Source: Methanosphaera sp. ISO3-F5
GTDB lineage: Archaea > Methanobacteriota > Methanobacteria > Methanobacteriales > Methanobacteriaceae
Length of the DNA stretch: 64,000 bases
Direction: 5' to 3'
Assembly: GCF_034480035.2 (NCBI RefSeq)
Contig: NZ_CP118753.2
Coordinates: forward strand, 1,583,426-1,647,425
Shown: positions 15,601 to 24,168 of the stretch, one piece after another
Position numbering within the stretch: position 1 is the first letter of the stretch
Layout: each line of letters begins with the position of its first letter
Made by a program: the position numbers and the translations under genes
The notes under the pieces: generated by a model
Database searches by the model: none
Told to the model about the DNA's origin: nothing
Seen by the model: only the letters and a program-made list of their open reading frames with translations

Positions 15601-16677
15601 TTAATTCACATCCCTTTTTAATTGTTTTAGTGGTTTGAATACTGGGCAGACAGAATATTTTGTTCCTGAAGCTTTAACTATTTCATCCACGTCTTTTGTG
15701 AGTTTTGCATAAGGTTTCCAGGCTAAGTTTTCTTTTTTATCTACTACTAATGTTTGTGTTACTATATTGTTTGATAGTAAATAGTCTAGTATTGTTGTTA
15801 CTACTACTCCGTCTTGTCCTTCATTATGTTTTAATGATTTAACTGTTAAGATTTTTTTGTAGTCTCCTATTGTTTTTGTTAAATCGTTTCTTAGGTCTGT
15901 TGGTATGAATGTTCTTGGACAGACTGTGAAACACATGTGACAGTCTTCGGGACATTTTTTTCGTTTTTTTCTTGGTTTTGTGTTCTTTATTAGTATTAGA
16001 TCATCTGGACATACGTATTCACATGCTCCGCATAGTACGCATGCTCCTACGTTTATTACGTTTGCTCTTAGGTCATCAAAGTTTGATTCTAGTATTTCTT
16101 CCATGATGCTTTCGTCTGTTTTGTCTCTTAAGTATAGTACTGGTCTTGCTCTTGATTCTCTGGATTCTATGTTTTCATAATTTGTTTTTGTTTTATTTGA
16201 TGATATTCGTTCTAATAATTTTAGTTGAGATGGTGTTAATTCTTTGGCTTTTAGGTATTTTTGTTTGATTGCATCTTCTATTATTTTTTCTCCTTTTTCT
16301 GTTCTTATTATTATTGTTGACCATCCGTTTTCTGAGCCTATTGATCCTACTGATATGTCTGAGGTTTCTGATGTTAATTCTGCACAGATATTGCAGTTTT
16401 TTCTTACTACTGTTTTTGCTTTTGATAATGATATTTTTACTTGTTTTCCGTTTTTTAGGTTTAGGAATGCGTATCCTTTTTCTATTCTGAATTTTTCTAT
16501 TTCTTCCATGGTTAAATCCATTGTTTTTAGTAGTTTTACAAAGTAGGAGTATGAAAAGTTTTCCATGCAGAAAAGTCCTATTTTGAAGTCGATTGGTGTT
16601 TGAGTGTAGTGTTGTATTTTTGATGCTGCCATTATTTCACAAGGAGTTCCTACTATTGCTATTTTGTCTTCTGACAT
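15601..16677 (-). CDS. FrhB-like F420 dehydrogenase subunit of glutamate synthase, permuted
   Basis: A 358-residue protein. Residues 1-135 match the C-terminal half of FrhB (VGTPCEI, GLFCMENFSYS at 35-45, CNIC at 95-98, GSIGSENGWST at 111-121). Residues 213-223 and 242-253 hold two ferredoxin-type cysteine sets. Residues 273-355 match the N-terminal half of FrhB (GQDGVVVTT at 287, AWKPYAKL at 319, SGTKYSVCPV at 337). The halves are therefore in reverse order to FrhB. FrhB binds FAD and F420, so this subunit probably feeds electrons from reduced F420 to glutamate synthase. SD GGAGTGAT precedes the ATG; the gene is flanked tightly by other glutamate synthase genes. Confidence 0.8.
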   Translation of the reverse strand: MSEDKIAIVGTPCEIMAASKIQHYTQTPIDFKIGLFCMENFSYSYFVKLLKTMDLTMEEIEKFRIEKGYAFLNLKNGKQVKISLSKAKTVVRKNCNICAELTSETSDISVGSIGSENGWSTIIIRTEKGEKIIEDAIKQKYLKAKELTPSQLKLLERISSNKTKTNYENIESRESRARPVLYLRDKTDESIMEEILESNFDDLRANVINVGACVLCGACEYVCPDDLILIKNTKPRKKRKKCPEDCHMCFTVCPRTFIPTDLRNDLTKTIGDYKKILTVKSLKHNEGQDGVVVTTILDYLLSNNIVTQTLVVDKKENLAWKPYAKLTKDVDEIVKASGTKYSVCPVFKPLKQLKRDVN

Positions 16678-16684
16678 GTTTTAA

Positions 16685-17371
16685 TCACTCCGTTAATGGT
16701 TTTCCGGATTTGTTTGTTATTTTTTTGAAATTTGTATAATCTATATCTGTTATTTCAAATCCGTATTTGGTTAATAATGTTTTTAGTTCTTTTTGGTCTT
16801 CTAATGTTGTTTGTTCCATTTTAGCATTTTTTCCAAGACTTTTAACTTCTCCTAGAACATATATTGTTCCTCTCATGATTGATTCTCCAGCATCATTGGT
16901 TACGTCTCCGAGTACTATTAGTTGTCCTCCCATCATTAGTAGTCCTGTCATGAAACCACTGTTTCCTCCTATGATGACTGTTCCTCCTTTCATGATTTCT
17001 CCTGTACGTGAACCTGCATCGCCTCTTACTACTACTGTTCCCCCGTATATTCCTTGTCCTGCTCCGTCACCTGCACTTCCATCGATTATTAGTTCGCCCT
17101 TGGTCATGTTGTCTCCTGCGAACCATCCTGCATTATTTTTCACATGTATTTTTGGGCCATCTATCATTGTTCCTATGAAATATCCTGCTGAACCATCTAT
17201 TTCTATTTTTACTTCTTCTGTTACTCCTGCAGCAATATTGTGTCTGGATTGAGGATTTTTGATGATTAGTTTATCATAATTTAATGCGTGTTCTTTTATT
17301 GAACGGGTTAAATCTTTTTCTTCCATGTTTTTTGCATCTATAGTATACTCACTCATATTATAACTTCCCAT
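16685..17371 (-). CDS. glutamate synthase GXGXG domain subunit
   Basis: A 228-residue protein made of the right-handed β-helix with repeated G-x-x-G-x-G turns that forms the C-terminal domain of large glutamate synthase subunits (GYFIGTMIDG, GWFAGDNMTKGELIIDGSAGDGAGQGI, GGTVIIGGNSGFMTG). In bacteria this domain is fused to the amidotransferase and FMN parts; in archaea it is often separate, as here. It is structural, linking the other domains. It lies second in the operon, 6 bases after the amidotransferase gene. Confidence 0.9.
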   Translation of the reverse strand: MGSYNMSEYTIDAKNMEEKDLTRSIKEHALNYDKLIIKNPQSRHNIAAGVTEEVKIEIDGSAGYFIGTMIDGPKIHVKNNAGWFAGDNMTKGELIIDGSAGDGAGQGIYGGTVVVRGDAGSRTGEIMKGGTVIIGGNSGFMTGLLMMGGQLIVLGDVTNDAGESIMRGTIYVLGEVKSLGKNAKMEQTTLEDQKELKTLLTKYGFEITDIDYTNFKKITNKSGKPLTE

Positions 17372-17377
17372 ATTTTT

Positions 17378-18295
17378 TTATATTGTGTATGATCTTGTTT
17401 CTCCAGGTGCAATTTGTTCTACATGTTCGGTGTTCACTACATTTTGTAATGACATTTCTTCGGATGCTATTGCGAATATATCATCATTTTCTGCCATTAC
17501 TCCTGGTCTTAGTCCTAGTTTGTCTTTTGCTATTCCAATTCCGTTTGGTGTTCCTACTAGTATGGAAAATGGACCGTCTAAGTCTTTTACTGCTGCTTCT
17601 AATGTTTCTTCTAGTTTGTATCCTTGTGATAGTTTTTCTGCTATGTAGTGTACGATGCATTCTGTGTCGTTTAATGTTTTGAATACGTGTCCTTTTCTTT
17701 CTAATGGGTCTCTGATTTTCCAGTAATTTGTTATTTGTCCATTATGTACTACTGTGATATCTGGTGTAATATAGCTTTGATATGGGTGTGCATGGTATCT
17801 GTCTATTCCACTTTCTGTTGCGAATCTTGTATGTCCTATTCCGTGTGTTCCTTTTCTTTTTGATACGTTGTATCGTTTGGATATGTCTTTTACTTTTCCT
17901 ATGTCTTTTATCATTTCAAATGATTGTGAGCCGTTTATTACTTGTATGTCTTCGATTTCGTCTAATGTGGTGATTAATTGTTTTAGCATTGAGTAGTTTT
18001 CTAGTTTTATTTCGCATCGGTAGATGTTATCTTTTTCGTCAGATTTTATTATTTCTTCGTTAAAAATTTTGCTTGATTGTGTTAAAGTGGTTTTAACTTG
18101 ATTTAGTAGTTCATTTTTATTTTTTATTTCTATATTTAGTTGATAATGATTTTTTGGAAGATTTAAACCACCATATATTGCAAATCCTGCTGAGTCTGGT
18201 CCTCTATGCTGTAAAGATCCTAACATTGAAGTTAATGATTTTCCCACACTGTGTGTTTTTTTATCTTTATATATTAGTCCTGCAATTCCACACAT
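17378..18295 (-). CDS. glutamate synthase glutamine amidotransferase subunit
   Basis: A 305-residue class II amidotransferase. It starts MCGIAGLIY, so Cys2 becomes the N-terminal nucleophile after methionine removal. LQHRGPDSAGFAIY, GHTRFATESGIDRYHAHPY and VVHNGQITNYWKIR are the standard glutamine-binding and Ntn-hydrolase segments. It releases ammonia from glutamine for the FMN subunit. A charged insertion of about 90 residues (about 60-150) separates the first two motifs. SD GAGGT precedes the ATG. First gene of the operon; an NrpR-type promoter lies about 510 bases upstream. Confidence 0.9.
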   Translation of the reverse strand: MCGIAGLIYKDKKTHSVGKSLTSMLGSLQHRGPDSAGFAIYGGLNLPKNHYQLNIEIKNKNELLNQVKTTLTQSSKIFNEEIIKSDEKDNIYRCEIKLENYSMLKQLITTLDEIEDIQVINGSQSFEMIKDIGKVKDISKRYNVSKRKGTHGIGHTRFATESGIDRYHAHPYQSYITPDITVVHNGQITNYWKIRDPLERKGHVFKTLNDTECIVHYIAEKLSQGYKLEETLEAAVKDLDGPFSILVGTPNGIGIAKDKLGLRPGVMAENDDIFAIASEEMSLQNVVNTEHVEQIAPGETRSYTI

Positions 18296-18507
18296 GTTAT
18301 TACCTCTTTGTTTATTTTAATAGAATATACTTTTAATTATAGTTTATAACTTCCAAGTACCTTTTTTTGTTAAAAGAAAAGTTATATTATGAACATTTTT
18401 TTCATATTTTTATTAAATTGAATATTTTTGTTTTAGTGAAAAAATAGATACATAAATGAAAAATAATAATGATTTGAATTTTGTGATGTTTTGTATAGAA
18501 TTTTAAA

Positions 18508-18571
18508 GGGGTGATGAGGAGATTTTAATTTTATTAATTTTAGTATTATGTCAATTACAATACATCACCCC
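18508..18571 (-). ncRNA. possible structured RNA stem (GGGGTGATG/CATCACCCC)
   Basis: GGGGTGATG (18508-18516) and CATCACCCC (18563-18571) are perfect 9-base complements 46 bases apart, standing out in sequence otherwise almost free of G and C. They lie within the region transcribed from the NrpR-type promoter at 18.8 kb. Function unknown; inferred from base pairing only. Confidence 0.3.
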
Positions 18572-18798
18572 AGATGTTCTAGTTTTGTGTTCTTTTTGAT
18601 TTTTAATAAAATGTGTTTTTATTTTATTAGTTTTTATGTTATATTGCTTATTTTTTTTGAATGATATGTATTTATTTTTTATTAATTTTTATGTGTCTTA
18701 TGATTTCGTTTTTTTGATTATGCTTTTATTTTTTGCCTCTTTTATTCTTTTTTTTAAAGTTTGTGTTTGTTTTAATATTTTTCTTATTATAGGAAATA

Positions 18799-18843
18799 GG
18801 AAATATACTTCCGATATAACATATGTCATAAGTTATATATAAA
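18799..18843 (-). promoter_or_regulatory. NrpR-type operator and TATA box reading toward glutamate synthase
   Basis: GGAA-ATATAC-TTCC (18799-18812) fits the methanogen NrpR operator GGAA-N6-TTCC. On the minus strand a TTTATATA box (18836-18843) lies 23 bases upstream, the same layout as in the glnA promoter. NrpR represses when nitrogen is plentiful and is released by 2-oxoglutarate. The transcript should start around 18810 and read left. Confidence 0.75.
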
Positions 18844-18897
18844 GATATAAGTGACAAGTATAATACCAATTTAAAAAACAATGTTCAAGAAAAATAA

Positions 18898-20235
18898 TTA
18901 TATATTTAAGTATTTCTCACGTTCATAATCAAACACTTGTATTCTATAATCATCCCATTCTTGACGTTTAATGTTATAAAACTGATTATACACATAGTCC
19001 CCTAATGCATTTTTAACTACATTATCTTTTTCTAATGAATGATATGCTTCCCATAAACTTGTTGGTAAAGTTTTAATACCTTTTTCTTCTAGCTCTTCAG
19101 GAGTATATGCGAAAGCATTGAATTCTGTTGGTTCTCCAGGATCAATTTTATTATCCATTCCATCTAATCCTGCTTCTAACAATACTGCAAATGCCAAATA
19201 AGGGTTACATGATGGATCTGCAGAACGACATTCAATTCTTGTTCCAATACCTCTTGATGCAGGAATTCTTAGTAAAGTAGACCTATTTTTTAGTCCATAT
19301 GCAATATAACATGGTGCTTCGTATCCAGGTACTAAACGTTTATAAGAGTTTACGGTTGGAGATAGAATACATGATAATGCTGGAGCATGTTTTAACAGTC
19401 CACCTATAAAGTATAATGCTTCTTGTGATAATTGACTTTCAGTATCTGGATCATAGAAAATGTTTTTTCCATCTTTAAATAAACTTTGGTTACAATGCAT
19501 TCCACTACCGTTTACTCCAAAGAATGGTTTAGGCATAAATGTTACATCGTATCCTAAATTATGAACTAATGCTTTAATAGCTTGTTTAAATGTTATTACT
19601 GCATCTGCTGTTTTTAATGCATCAGCAAATCTGAAGTCGATTTCGTGTTGTCCTGGTGCTACTTCGTGATGGCTTACTTCTATGTTGAAATCCAGTTTTT
19701 CTAATCCCAGCACTATTTCTCTTCTTATATCTGTTCCTTTGTCGAGTGGTTCAACATCAAAGTAATCTGCTTGGTCTGCAGGCATGTAGTTTCCATGTTC
19801 ATCTTGTTCTATTATGAAAAATTCTGGTTCTGGACCCATATTAAATTGATATCCCTTGTTTTCTGCTTTTTTTAAGGATTTTTTTAGTACTCCTCTTGGA
19901 TCTCCTTCAAATGGGCTTCCATCAGTATTATAAATGTCACATATAAATCTGCAAGCACCTTTTTCTTCTGGTCTCCATGGTAATGTGGAGAATGTATTGA
20001 TGTCTGGTTTTAATAATAAATCACTATCGTTTATACCTACAAAACCTGGTACTGAAGATCCGTCGAACAATAATCCCTCTTCGATTATATCTTCTATGTC
20101 ATCTGGTTTTTTTAATGATACTGCCATACTTTTTGGGATACCATGAATATCTGAAAATTGTAATCTTAAGAATTTATAATCAAATTCATCTATTTGTTTA
20201 ATTATACTGTCTATTTTTTCATCTTTTGTTGACAT
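18898..20235 (-). CDS. glnA: glutamine synthetase type I
   Basis: A 445-residue GSI enzyme of the α-type length. Conserved segments in order: DGSSVPGF (latch) near residue 58, MGPEPEFFI near 136, [12 protein letters not shown] near 210, [11 protein letters not shown] near 260, [12 protein letters not shown] near 313, and [17 protein letters not shown] near 350. It makes glutamine from glutamate, ammonia and ATP. No adenylylation loop is obvious, as expected for the α group. It lies just upstream of the glutamate synthase operon on the same strand and has its own NrpR-type promoter. Confidence 0.96.
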   Translation of the reverse strand: MSTKDEKIDSIIKQIDEFDYKFLRLQFSDIHGIPKSMAVSLKKPDDIEDIIEEGLLFDGSSVPGFVGINDSDLLLKPDINTFSTLPWRPEEKGACRFICDIYNTDGSPFEGDPRGVLKKSLKKAENKGYQFNMGPEPEFFIIEQDEHGNYMPADQADYFDVEPLDKGTDIRREIVLGLEKLDFNIEVSHHEVAPGQHEIDFRFADALKTADAVITFKQAIKALVHNLGYDVTFMPKPFFGVNGSGMHCNQSLFKDGKNIFYDPDTESQLSQEALYFIGGLLKHAPALSCILSPTVNSYKRLVPGYEAPCYIAYGLKNRSTLLRIPASRGIGTRIECRSADPSCNPYLAFAVLLEAGLDGMDNKIDPGEPTEFNAFAYTPEELEEKGIKTLPTSLWEAYHSLEKDNVVKNALGDYVYNQFYNIKRQEWDDYRIQVFDYEREKYLNI

Positions 20236-20629
20236 TAACTCACCTATTTTGTTTATTATACATATTTTTTTTGAATGATTATGTGATTATTGATAAAAAT
20301 AATCATATCGGAAATATGCTTCCTACTTCATACTTTGAATATTGTAGTATATAAACTTATAGAAAAAAAGAAAAAAAACAATAATCAAAACAATAAACAT
20401 TTAACCATACAAAAACACTCAAAACAACACATAACACCCCATAAAACCATATTTAATTTTTTAAAATAAAAAATAATGAAAACATTCTAAAAAAACAGTG
20501 CAAAAATTAAAAAAGCAACAAAAATTAAAATAATATATAAAAAAAATAGAAAAAACATAAAAAACACAATAATAATATAAATAAAAATAAAATTATTTTA
20601 AGAACATAACTAAAAATGATGTGATAACA
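20236..20629. other. intergenic region between divergent glnA and lipocalin-like gene
   Basis: Holds the glnA promoter on the left. The right 250 bases are almost pure A with scattered C and contain no gene; they must include the promoter of the gene at 20630. Confidence 0.5.
20310..20355 (-). promoter_or_regulatory. glnA promoter with NrpR operator
   Basis: GGAA-ATATGC-TTCC (20310-20323) is a full match to the NrpR operator, and a TTTATATA box (20348-20355) sits 24 bases upstream on the minus strand. The operator covers the expected transcription start, about 75 bases before the glnA ATG. This is the classic place for nitrogen repression in methanogens. Confidence 0.85.
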
Positions 20630-21748
20630 TTGAATAAAAGCGATATAACAAGAAATCATTATATGTTACATGGACCATTAGCAAAAAAAGGATATGACTG
20701 GTGGTGGCATTCCTTAACCGCATATAACAAAGAAACTAAAGAACCAAAAGCATTTTTCATAGAATACTTCGTATGCAACCCCGCCCTCGCAGAAGACAAA
20801 CCAACATTAGGTCAAGACCCACAAAATAAAAAATCAGGAAAAAAACCATCATATTGCATGATAAAAGTCGGAAGTTGGGGAGAAAATCCAAAACAAATCC
20901 ATAACTTTTATTCCATGAAAGATTTCCATTGTCCAGATAATAAATTAGACGTTAAAGTCGGAAATTGTACCCTAACTGAAACACATATGGAAGGATCATG
21001 CGAAGTAACCGAAAAAGAAGCAATAGACCATCCAGAGTACATGTGTGATGCAGGCAGTATGTCCTGGAACCTAGATATCAACAAACAGATAACATTTAAT
21101 GTAGGATACGGTGCCAGCAAATTATTCAGAAAACTCAATTCATTCGAAATGTTCTGGCATGCAGAAGGAATTAAAACAGAATACAGTGGAACAATTACAT
21201 TAGACGGCATCGAATATGAAGTCATACCCGAAAAATCATACGGATATGCAGATAAAAATTGGGGTGGAGACTTTACAAGTCCTTGGCTTTGGATATCATC
21301 ATGCAATATTACCAGTTTAATTACCGGCAAAAAATTAGAAAACTCAGCTTTTGAAGCCGGTGGTGGAAGACCCAAAGCATTTGGAATTGAAATTCCAAGA
21401 AAATTGCTCATTGGATTTTATTACGAAGGAAAAATGTATGAATACAACTTCGCTAGATTCTGGAATCTAGTAAAAATAGATTTCGACTTTGTTGAAGGAG
21501 ACGACGTTCATACCTGGACCATCCACGCATCAAATAAAGACTCATATATAGACATGGTATTATACTGTAAACGTGATGAAATGATGTTATTTAATTATGA
21601 GGCACCAAATGGACTTAAATTACATAACCGTTTATGGAATGGTGGAACAGGATATGGAGAAATAAAATTATATAAAAAAGATGGTACACTCATAGACCAT
21701 GTTAAAATGGAAAACGCTGGTTGTGAGTATGGAGAATATGACAAATAA
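20630..21748 (+). CDS. tocopherol cyclase-like / lipocalin-like β-barrel protein
   Basis: About 372 residues, rich in aromatic residues and β-strands, with no signal peptide. The start HYMLHGPLAKKGYDWWWHS, the central YGYADKNWGGDFTSPWLWISS and several G-x-W turns resemble the tocopherol cyclase-like family, whose bacterial and archaeal members are not characterised. There is no reason to expect tocopherol synthesis here. The frame opens with a GTG at 20621, but that GTG is part of TGTGAT, a good SD for the TTG at 20630. It may be co-transcribed with the ABC pair starting 24 bases downstream. Confidence 0.45.
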   Translation: MNKSDITRNHYMLHGPLAKKGYDWWWHSLTAYNKETKEPKAFFIEYFVCNPALAEDKPTLGQDPQNKKSGKKPSYCMIKVGSWGENPKQIHNFYSMKDFHCPDNKLDVKVGNCTLTETHMEGSCEVTEKEAIDHPEYMCDAGSMSWNLDINKQITFNVGYGASKLFRKLNSFEMFWHAEGIKTEYSGTITLDGIEYEVIPEKSYGYADKNWGGDFTSPWLWISSCNITSLITGKKLENSAFEAGGGRPKAFGIEIPRKLLIGFYYEGKMYEYNFARFWNLVKIDFDFVEGDDVHTWTIHASNKDSYIDMVLYCKRDEMMLFNYEAPNGLKLHNRLWNGGTGYGEIKLYKKDGTLIDHVKMENAGCEYGEYDK

Positions 21749-21772
21749 TCCTAAAAATTAAAGGTTAAAGGT

Positions 21773-22903
21773 ATGAATTATTTTAAATTAATATTAAAGA
21801 ATCCCTTTAGAAATAAAACCCGTAGCTTTCTAGCTATTGTTGGTATTGCAATAGGTATTGCTACCATAGTTGCCTTAGGCATGATTACAGTTTCTTTAGA
21901 GGATTCTACTGAAACAACATTAAAAGATGGCTCAGCAGAGATAACTGCCACAAAGATTGGTAGTTCTATGAGTACATCCTCTGGAAATCTTAATGAAAGT
22001 TATATCGAAGAATTATCAAAGATAGAAGGTGTTGAAAAGACTGCTGGAATGCTTGAAAGTAGAGTTATTGATACATCAAACACTAATGAATCAAATCGTT
22101 TTGGTAATACATTATATGGAGCCAAAAAGGATGATTTAAGTATTGTTGGTATAAATAATGTTAACGGCAGCATATTTGATGAAAGTAAAGATGAATTAAT
22201 TGTTGGAAAAAGTCTTGCTGATGAAGAGAATTATACCATCGGTGATACCATAGACGTTTATGGTAATGAGTTTAAGATTACAGGTATATACGAAACCGGA
22301 TCCATATTTTATGATAGTGCAATGTATACTAATCTTGAAAGATTACAGAACATTACCGACAATGAAGGAGAAATATCCAGTATATCCATAAAGATAAAAA
22401 AGGATGCTAATTTAACCACAGTTAATGATAAAATTAAAAGTGAATATAATAACACTTTAAGTACTATTACAACAGAGGAAATGTCACAAACTATTGATGA
22501 TACTTTAGGTATGATTAATTCAGCAACCACTGCTATTGAGGCATTAGCTATAATTATTGGTGGTCTTGGTGTTATTAATACGATGATGATGACAGTATTT
22601 GAAAGAACTCGTGAAATTGGCGTATTAAAATCTGTTGGTTGGACTAAAAAAAGAATATTGGCCATGATTATGGGTGAATCTATTGTTTTAACCATTCTCT
22701 CTGGTATTATTGGATCTGTTTTAGGAGTACTGGCAGTTATAATTTTGTTCAAATTTACTGGTGATGATATGACCATCATATTTAATACAGTTGTATTTAT
22801 CAAGGCTTTCGCTGTTGCGTTAAGTGTTGGAATTATTGGTGGATTATATCCTGCTATTAAAGCTTCACGATTATCACCTACAGAAGCATTACGTTATGAA
22901 TAG
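21773..22903 (+). CDS. MacB/FtsX-type ABC transporter permease
   Basis: A 376-residue permease with one N-terminal helix (about 15-42, TRSFLAIVGIAIGIATIVALG), a large external domain (about 45-245, the MacB periplasmic core type) and three C-terminal helices in the FtsX domain (GGLGVINTMMMTVFERTREIGVLKSVGWTKKRI type motif, then GGLYPAIKASRLSPTEALRYE at the end). Such proteins do not move solutes through a channel but drive export by mechanotransmission. The ATPase gene follows 20 bases later with GGAGG between them. Confidence 0.9.
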   Translation: MNYFKLILKNPFRNKTRSFLAIVGIAIGIATIVALGMITVSLEDSTETTLKDGSAEITATKIGSSMSTSSGNLNESYIEELSKIEGVEKTAGMLESRVIDTSNTNESNRFGNTLYGAKKDDLSIVGINNVNGSIFDESKDELIVGKSLADEENYTIGDTIDVYGNEFKITGIYETGSIFYDSAMYTNLERLQNITDNEGEISSISIKIKKDANLTTVNDKIKSEYNNTLSTITTEEMSQTIDDTLGMINSATTAIEALAIIIGGLGVINTMMMTVFERTREIGVLKSVGWTKKRILAMIMGESIVLTILSGIIGSVLGVLAVIILFKFTGDDMTIIFNTVVFIKAFAVALSVGIIGGLYPAIKASRLSPTEALRYE

Positions 22904-22923
22904 TTTGGAGGAGAATTATAAGT

Positions 22924-23958
22924 ATGTCAAATATTGTTAGTATTAGGGATTTGAAGAAATTCTATGATAATGGTGAAACTAAAGCTTTGAATGGAATAAA
23001 CCTTGATATACGTGATGGAGAATTTGTATCAATTATTGGACCTTCAGGAAGTGGTAAATCCACCCTCCTTAATATGATTGGAGCTTTAGATATACCAGAT
23101 AGTGGCAGAATAATTGTAGATGGTATTGACCTCAACAATTCCAAAGAGAATTTATCCAAGTTTCGTTCAGAAAAGATTGGATTTATCTTTCAGTTACATA
23201 ATTTAATTCCAAATTTAAGTGTTATCGAAAATGTTCAGATTCCATTAATTGGAAAACATCTCCGTGTAAATCGAAAGAAAAAACAAAGAGCTGAGGAATT
23301 ATTAAAAAGTGTGGGTTTAGAGGATAAAATTCATCAAAATCCTACAAAAATGTCTGGTGGACAAAGACAACGTGTGGCCATTGCAAGAGCTTTAATTAAT
23401 GAACCGTCCATCATTATTGCTGATGAACCTACCGGAGCTCTGGATACAAAAACTAGTCAGGTTATTATGGATTTGTTGAAAAAATTACATGAGGAACGTA
23501 ACGTTACACTAATTGTAGTTACCCATGATCCTGCCGTGGCTAATCAAGCTGATAGGATAATTACTGTTCGTGATGGTAAAGTTATTGATGCTCATGAAGC
23601 AAATGCATCTGAAAATGAATATGATAATAATGAAATAGAAGACAATACAGTGGACTTTGTTGATTATGTTAACGAGGAAGAAATTGTTGGTACTGATATT
23701 CCCAAACATATTCTGATAAAAATGGATAATAAAAAGATGCGTGTGAAAATTAGGGCACTTACAAGTAATCAGATTAGAAGTGCTCGACTTGAAGAAGATA
23801 AAGGTAATGGAACTTTTCAGGAAAATATAGTGCATATGGGTGCATATAGTTTGAATGACAATAATTTACCTATGAATATTATTCAAACAAGAATACCTGC
23901 AGGTGTTATTGATAAACTATCTGATAGAATTATTAAGTATAGTTTATATGGTCAATAA
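22924..23958 (+). CDS. MacB/LolD-type ABC transporter ATPase with C-terminal extension
   Basis: The first 225 residues are a standard ABC ATPase: Walker A GPSGSGKST at about 39, Q-loop FQLHNLIP, signature MSGGQRQR at about 142, Walker B IIIADEPTGALD and H-loop VTHDP. Residues 226-344 are an unusual extension: an acidic linker (NEYDNNEIEDNTVDF) then a small folded-looking domain rich in Lys and Ile. This family normally ends near residue 230. The extension may regulate the ATPase or bind a partner. It pairs with the permease just upstream. Confidence 0.9.
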   Translation: MSNIVSIRDLKKFYDNGETKALNGINLDIRDGEFVSIIGPSGSGKSTLLNMIGALDIPDSGRIIVDGIDLNNSKENLSKFRSEKIGFIFQLHNLIPNLSVIENVQIPLIGKHLRVNRKKKQRAEELLKSVGLEDKIHQNPTKMSGGQRQRVAIARALINEPSIIIADEPTGALDTKTSQVIMDLLKKLHEERNVTLIVVTHDPAVANQADRIITVRDGKVIDAHEANASENEYDNNEIEDNTVDFVDYVNEEEIVGTDIPKHILIKMDNKKMRVKIRALTSNQIRSARLEEDKGNGTFQENIVHMGAYSLNDNNLPMNIIQTRIPAGVIDKLSDRIIKYSLYGQ

Positions 23959-24015
23959 TTATCGGATAATATTTTTTTCATATGATAAAAAAAGGGATTA
24001 TATGATACCGATAAT
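23958..24015. repeat. inverted repeat downstream of ABC operon
   Basis: ATTATCGG (about 23957-23964) and CCGATAAT (24008-24015) are 8-base complementary arms bracketing a T-rich loop just past the ATPase stop codon. Likely a 3' end structure; a terminator role is a guess. Confidence 0.3.
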
Positions 24016-24168
24016 AAAAAATCATCTCGTAAAATATTATTAAAACACATCACCTCCCATCCAACCTATTTTTATAAAAGACTAATTTTTTAATTGATTA
24101 GAAAAAAAATAGTGTTAAATTATATTAAATACATAAATTATACTATAAATTTTATTTAAGGTGAATTT

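Larger units (their letters stand above)
18296..18897. other. 600-base non-coding leader between glnA and glutamate synthase operon
   Basis: No reading frame with an SD was found on either strand. On the minus strand it begins with a TATA box and NrpR operator (18799-18843) and continues as A-rich, G-poor sequence to the amidotransferase start. In the middle is a G/C-rich inverted repeat (18508-18571). It may be a long 5' leader, an independent small RNA, or both. Confidence 0.6.

Noticed and set aside
24045-24057. ATCACCTCC, identical to the 3' end of 16S rRNA, after the ABC operon
   Set aside because: Too short to be an rRNA fragment, and no other rRNA sequence is nearby; on the other strand it is an SD with no frame of useful length.
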